A DNA stretch of 7,366 bases from an uncultured Butyrivibrio sp. GTDB taxonomy: Bacteria > Bacillota > Clostridia > Lachnospirales > Lachnospiraceae. Below the pieces are notes generated by a model. It searched no databases and was not told the DNA's origin. It worked only from the letters and a program-made list of their open reading frames with translations. This document shows positions 4,729-7,366 of this stretch, piece after piece. Location: positions 1 to 7,366 of the forward strand of contig NZ_CAMVPU010000111.1 in assembly GCF_947169445.1 (NCBI RefSeq), written 5' to 3'. How positions within the stretch are numbered: the stretch's first letter is position 1; each line of letters opens with the position of its first letter. Position numbers and translations under genes: made by a program.

Positions 4729-4761
4729 GAGTTGATTTCCGAACTCTGTTATTTCTTTTTT
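4729..4761 (+). terminator. Weak candidate terminator after tetR
   Basis: GAGTT (4729-4733) pairs with AACTC (4742-4746) around an 8-nt loop, followed by the T-rich tract TGTTATTTCTTTTTT (4747-4761). The T-tract overlaps the end of the convergent gene. The stem is short, so termination may be partial. No matching terminator for the minus-strand gene is visible in the 36-bp gap. Confidence 0.35.
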
Positions 4762-5060
4762 GGCGCCGGCAAGTCCTCATACATCGCCTCTACGAGCTTT
4801 CTCAGAAACTCTCTGTTATCAACATCATCCACAAGGATCATTTCTTTTGCTCCTTCATATGGAAGTTCCATATCCGCATCAGGCATCATAGCTTTGGCAG
4901 ACTTTGTTGGTTTCACCAGAAAGCGGTCATCATAGATACCACCAAATACCTTGCCTCGATAATACAAGACATATTCACCCATCATCGCACGATGTGTTAT
5001 ATCCTCTAATCCCGACAGTTGCTCCAATATAAAATTCAGATACTCTTTACTCGACGCCAT
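4749..5060 (-). CDS. TfoX/Sxy N-terminal-domain protein
   Basis: The 103-residue protein is a single TfoX_N domain. The central signature is RAMMGEYVLYYRGKVFGG (24-41), followed by YDDRFLVKPT (43-52), and it ends in a Lys-rich tail. It lacks the C-terminal TfoX domain. In gamma-proteobacteria TfoX/Sxy activates competence genes with CRP. Single-domain versions in Firmicutes are common, uncharacterised, and should not be called competence regulators. The ATG at 5060 has AAAGGGGT (5067-5074) six bases upstream. An upstream ATG at 5153 would add 31 basic residues outside the domain and overlap the preceding gene by 32 bp, so it is less likely. It lies 61 bp after the DUF3795 gene on the same strand and is probably co-transcribed. 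Confidence 0.85.
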   Translation of the reverse strand: MASSKEYLNFILEQLSGLEDITHRAMMGEYVLYYRGKVFGGIYDDRFLVKPTKSAKAMMPDADMELPYEGAKEMILVDDVDNREFLRKLVEAMYEDLPAPKKK

Positions 5061-5121
5061 CTGTTTACCCCTTTTTCTGATTCGAACCATTCTTCCATGC
5101 GATATCTTAACACTCGGCTTC

Positions 5122-5517
5122 TTATATTTTTGAAAGATTCTTTTCTTTTTCAAAAAAGGCTGTGTTTAATTGCTGATATTCTTCATCCGTACATACTTCG
5201 CGACATTTAGGCATAAAAGACCTTGTAACCACGAAACACTCTTTCATATTGTCGCAAGGGTATTCCTTGCAATCAGCACATGTTTCAATGCCTCTGTCCA
5301 CACAACATTTAACAACGCGGTATCTGCACCAGTTTTCCAGCTTACAACCCGTACAGGAAATCTCTTCATTCGTCACGAGATGATCCCGGTACCCAATCTT
5401 CATCCAAAGCTCTGCAGTGTGGCGGAGTTCTTCGCCTGTCTTTTCATATGGATGTCCAACATATCTGGGGCATGCAGCACAATCGTTTCCACAAGCCGCT
5501 ATTATCTTTTCTATCAT
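5122..5517 (-). CDS. DUF3795-family Cys-rich protein
   Basis: The 131-residue soluble protein carries 14 Cys. The opening CGNDCAACPRYV (9-20) is the signature of the DUF3795 family. Further pairs are CTGC (55-58), Cys64, CC at 71-72, CADC (80-83), Cys88, Cys94, Cys105 and Cys109. The spacing suggests zinc or iron-sulfur binding, but the family has no known biochemical function. The start ATG at 5517 is preceded by AGGGGA about six bases upstream. It heads a probable two-gene unit with the TfoX-domain gene. The region upstream (5518-5623) has AT-rich boxes, but I could not settle on a promoter. Confidence 0.85.
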   Translation of the reverse strand: MIEKIIAACGNDCAACPRYVGHPYEKTGEELRHTAELWMKIGYRDHLVTNEEISCTGCKLENWCRYRVVKCCVDRGIETCADCKEYPCDNMKECFVVTRSFMPKCREVCTDEEYQQLNTAFFEKEKNLSKI

Positions 5518-5605
5518 CCTTATCCCCTAGCCTTTATATAATTATCTTCCGATATAATCGACGATGCGCTTTTTCTGTGCCATCCAAAAACCGCCCATTT
5601 TACAT

Positions 5606-5636
5606 AAAAAAGCGAATAAATATTCAACTCTTTATT
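5606..5636 (-). terminator. Weak AT-only terminator-like hairpin after the membrane-protein gene
   Basis: On the minus strand AATAAA (5631-5636) and TTTATT (5615-5620) can pair around a 10-nt loop that contains the stop codon, followed by CGC and TTTTTT (5611-5606). The stem has only A-T pairs, so termination efficiency is doubtful and read-through into the DUF3795 gene is possible. Confidence 0.25.
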
Positions 5637-6088
5637 TCCAAATGATTCTCTTCTTTGGCTACATTAACTGCATCACGTTCTTTCCTGCATCCAGTCCCTA
5701 TCTCTTCGCCAAGCCAAAACATTAGAAAATGTGCTCCTGCGATCATCCAATAAGGATAATCTCTTATCACATCAAATATATAATTCACGCGAAAGATTCT
5801 GTAAAAATAGGTGTCATATGATACTGAAGATATCATAACGGCTACTGCGATCAGAATTGCTGTTGTGAGAGCATACAGCGCTCTCATTACTGGCTTGTTA
5901 TGAGCCAAACTACTCGAGATAAATCCGATAATACAGGTACAGATGAACCAAAATACAGTAATTAACAGAATTAGCGGATTTACAAAAAAGGCTAATATCA
6001 TAGATCTGGTAAACCATCCCCGAAGAGCCAATATCAGTAGTAATAAGCCATATATTATTGATGGAGTAATGCTTTTATTTACTTTCAT
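5624..6088 (-). CDS. Small integral membrane protein of unknown function
   Basis: The 154-residue protein has about four membrane segments: residues 10-28, 34-60 (LILLITVFWFICTCIIGF), 68-90 and 112-130. A charged cytoplasmic-like tail (CRKERDAVNVAKEENHLE) ends it. No catalytic motif is visible, and I do not recognise a family. The ATG at 6088 starts 4 bp after the stop of the RCC1-repeat gene, with AAGGA (6097-6101) lying inside the end of that gene, so translation is coupled. The tight spacing suggests the two proteins work together, perhaps as anchor or partner in the membrane. That is inference from position only. Confidence 0.75.
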   Translation of the reverse strand: MKVNKSITPSIIYGLLLLILALRGWFTRSMILAFFVNPLILLITVFWFICTCIIGFISSSLAHNKPVMRALYALTTAILIAVAVMISSVSYDTYFYRIFRVNYIFDVIRDYPYWMIAGAHFLMFWLGEEIGTGCRKERDAVNVAKEENHLEIKS

Positions 6089-6092
6089 TAGC

Positions 6093-7283
6093 TCAATCCT
6101 TTTCTTTAAACTGTATCCTCTGAAATCTATCGGAATACACGAGTTCTATCGGCTCATGAAGACCATCATCCATATATTCCTCAGGAGTTCTTAATGTATC
6201 TCCATATAATTTGAAATCCCAGATCTTACTTCCTTCGCCCTCCACATACTTGCCGCAAGCATATAATGAGCCGTCTTTTTTTTCTGCAAAGGTAACATAT
6301 GTATAGTCATAATCATCATTTCCTTCAGCACTTTCACTCTCGGCATATGGCTTAGCTTTTTCAAATCTGACTTCATCCATCCAAACCATTTTCACATCAT
6401 CCAATACCTTTACCGGTTCTTCAATAAAATCCTGATTCTTACTGTCATATCCACAGCTTCCAAAGGTGTTGTTGCCCCAGGTCCACAATGTACCATCCTC
6501 TTTGATGGCAGCCATGCTGAAAGAACCACAGGTAACATAGATTGCATCATCAAGCATTTTCGTTGGCTCCGAGTAGCTGCACCCAATTGTATCGTCAGGA
6601 TGTTTCGCAGATGTAGTCCTAATTTGCCCCCACCACCAGACTGAACCATTATTTTTGAGAGCAACGATTCCGCTTTGGCTTGCTCTGGCATATTTAACGT
6701 CGGACATAAGCAATACAGGGGTTGCTGCAACTATATCATCATAGTAAATCCATTCTTTTCCATATGGATTCTCAAGTCCCATCAATCCGTTTTGATTTGC
6801 CCCGGCTCCGTATAATTCACCGTTTTCAGTAAGATAAATCACAAAGAAAGCCGCACCATCAACATGGATAACATTCTCCGCCATTTTCTGCGGTGTGCTT
6901 TCATAAGATGAACGATTCCCGATGCCAAGCTGTCCTTCACTGTTATCACCCACACCCCAAAGTACATTATCATCATCAATATAATAGTGATTATACTCAT
7001 ACTCATTTCTAAAATAGTAGTTTGCTATGTCAAAATCGGTATCATCAAGATGGAGGCCATCCATGTTTTCTACATAGTAAACAGGAAACTCAACAATATC
7101 CTCAACAGGCTCTTCAGTAACAACATCATCAGAGGCAATAATGGCAGGAATAAACTTAATAAGCACAGACGCTCCAATAGCAATGCACAGAATGGTAAAT
7201 ACCCAGACTATCCAATTGTTCTTGTCAGCCTCATCAAAATCACTTTCAATAATTTCACTCATATCTTTATCTTCAATACTCAT
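6093..7283 (-). CDS. Membrane-anchored RCC1-repeat (beta-propeller) protein
   Basis: The 396-residue protein has a short acidic cytoplasmic N-terminus (1-22), one membrane helix (about 24-50, WIVWVFTILCIAIGASVLI), an acidic linker (51-100) and then RCC1/ATS1-type repeats. Blade starts are seen at 107 (VLWGVGDNSEGQLGIG), 157 (LYGAGANQNGLMG), 215 (VWWWG), 266 (LWTWGNNTFGSCG) and 340 (LYACGKY). That makes about five blades where RCC1 has seven, so the propeller is irregular or incomplete. There is no cleavable signal, so it is probably a type II or uncleaved anchor with the propeller outside. Such repeats mediate binding; the ligand is unknown. The ATG at 7283 has AAAGGTGA (7287-7294) just upstream. 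It is the first gene of a pair with the membrane protein at 5624-6088. Confidence 0.85.
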   Translation of the reverse strand: MSIEDKDMSEIIESDFDEADKNNWIVWVFTILCIAIGASVLIKFIPAIIASDDVVTEEPVEDIVEFPVYYVENMDGLHLDDTDFDIANYYFRNEYEYNHYYIDDDNVLWGVGDNSEGQLGIGNRSSYESTPQKMAENVIHVDGAAFFVIYLTENGELYGAGANQNGLMGLENPYGKEWIYYDDIVAATPVLLMSDVKYARASQSGIVALKNNGSVWWWGQIRTTSAKHPDDTIGCSYSEPTKMLDDAIYVTCGSFSMAAIKEDGTLWTWGNNTFGSCGYDSKNQDFIEEPVKVLDDVKMVWMDEVRFEKAKPYAESESAEGNDDYDYTYVTFAEKKDGSLYACGKYVEGEGSKIWDFKLYGDTLRTPEEYMDDGLHEPIELVYSDRFQRIQFKEKD

Positions 7284-7338
7284 AAGTCACCTTTCATTAG
7301 ATCTTGTTTCATCAGTGAATCACCGCTGTCTTAGCTAT

Positions 7339-7347
7339 TTTATACCA
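7339..7347 (-). promoter_or_regulatory. Candidate extended -10 promoter of the RCC1-repeat gene
   Basis: On the minus strand TGGTATAAA (7347-7339) fits the extended -10 pattern TGnTATAAT with one mismatch. Any -35 box would lie at or beyond the window edge. The leader would be about 50 nt and contains the 9-base palindrome GTGAATCAC (7315-7323), which may or may not be regulatory. Confidence 0.45.
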
Positions 7348-7366
7348 GTCAGGGCATATCCTCTTG

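Noticed and set aside
4749..5060. Competence regulator TfoX
   Set aside because: Only the N-terminal domain is present, no competence genes are nearby, and the known role applies to two-domain proteobacterial proteins.
5061..5153. Longer TfoX-domain protein starting at ATG 5153
   Set aside because: The added 31 residues are basic and outside the domain, and they overlap the DUF3795 gene; AAAGGGGT supports ATG 5060.
6191..6730. Overlapping minus-strand frames of 61 and 106 codons inside the RCC1 gene
   Set aside because: They are out-of-frame shadows of a gene whose main frame has clear RCC1 repeats throughout.

Overview
The window is AT-rich bacterial DNA with strong AGGAGG-type ribosome binding sites, short intergenic gaps and families typical of anaerobic Firmicutes: an EFR1-type flavodoxin/ferredoxin fusion, a DUF3795 Cys-rich protein, a PBECR4 protein and an RCC1-repeat surface protein. 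The closest fit by eye is a gut or rumen Clostridia, Lachnospiraceae-like genome (for example Butyrivibrio relatives). This is inference from gene content; there is no rRNA or tRNA to confirm it. No transposase, integrase, CRISPR array, tRNA or rRNA was found.

Left part (1-1630). The first 300 bases hold decayed coding remnants on the minus strand, including a fragment of a class I SAM-dependent methyltransferase. Next comes a complete minus-strand gene for a stand-alone PBECR4-domain protein (a predicted nuclease of the Barnase/EndoU/Colicin/RelE fold), with a good terminator and an inverted repeat over its likely promoter. Between it and the next gene lie about 490 bases without a clear gene. 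They contain two tandem 50-bp units whose substitutions fit a conserved two-hairpin structure, a possible 25-residue reading frame, and small hairpins.

Middle (1574-3228). A compact plus-strand operon starts with an excellent promoter whose -35 box sits inside a MarR-type palindrome. It encodes a Cys-rich MarR regulator, then (overlapping by 8 bp, GTG start) a GNAT acetyltransferase of the phosphinothricin/ArsN1 type, then a 48-residue reading frame that looks like a gene remnant. A hairpin terminator follows, then a gene-free stretch of about 500 bases packed with inverted repeats, including an approximately 80-base hairpin that also serves as terminator for the gene on its right.

Right part (3229-4712) is a divergent pair: a minus-strand flavodoxin/2x[4Fe-4S] ferredoxin and a plus-strand TetR repressor. 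The 92-bp gap and the adjoining leader carry two matching GTGTnACAC half-palindromic cores, so TetR probably controls both genes.

The last part (4749-7283) is all minus strand. A DUF3795 Cys-rich protein is followed by a TfoX N-terminal-domain protein. Upstream of these, a membrane-anchored RCC1-repeat protein is followed 4 bp later by a four-helix membrane protein, so those two are probably co-translated. Most of the window is ordinary accessory chromosome made of small regulator-plus-effector modules. The least explained items are the covarying tandem repeats, the solitary PBECR4 gene, the stacked inverted repeats at 2845-3173 and the RCC1/membrane-protein pair.
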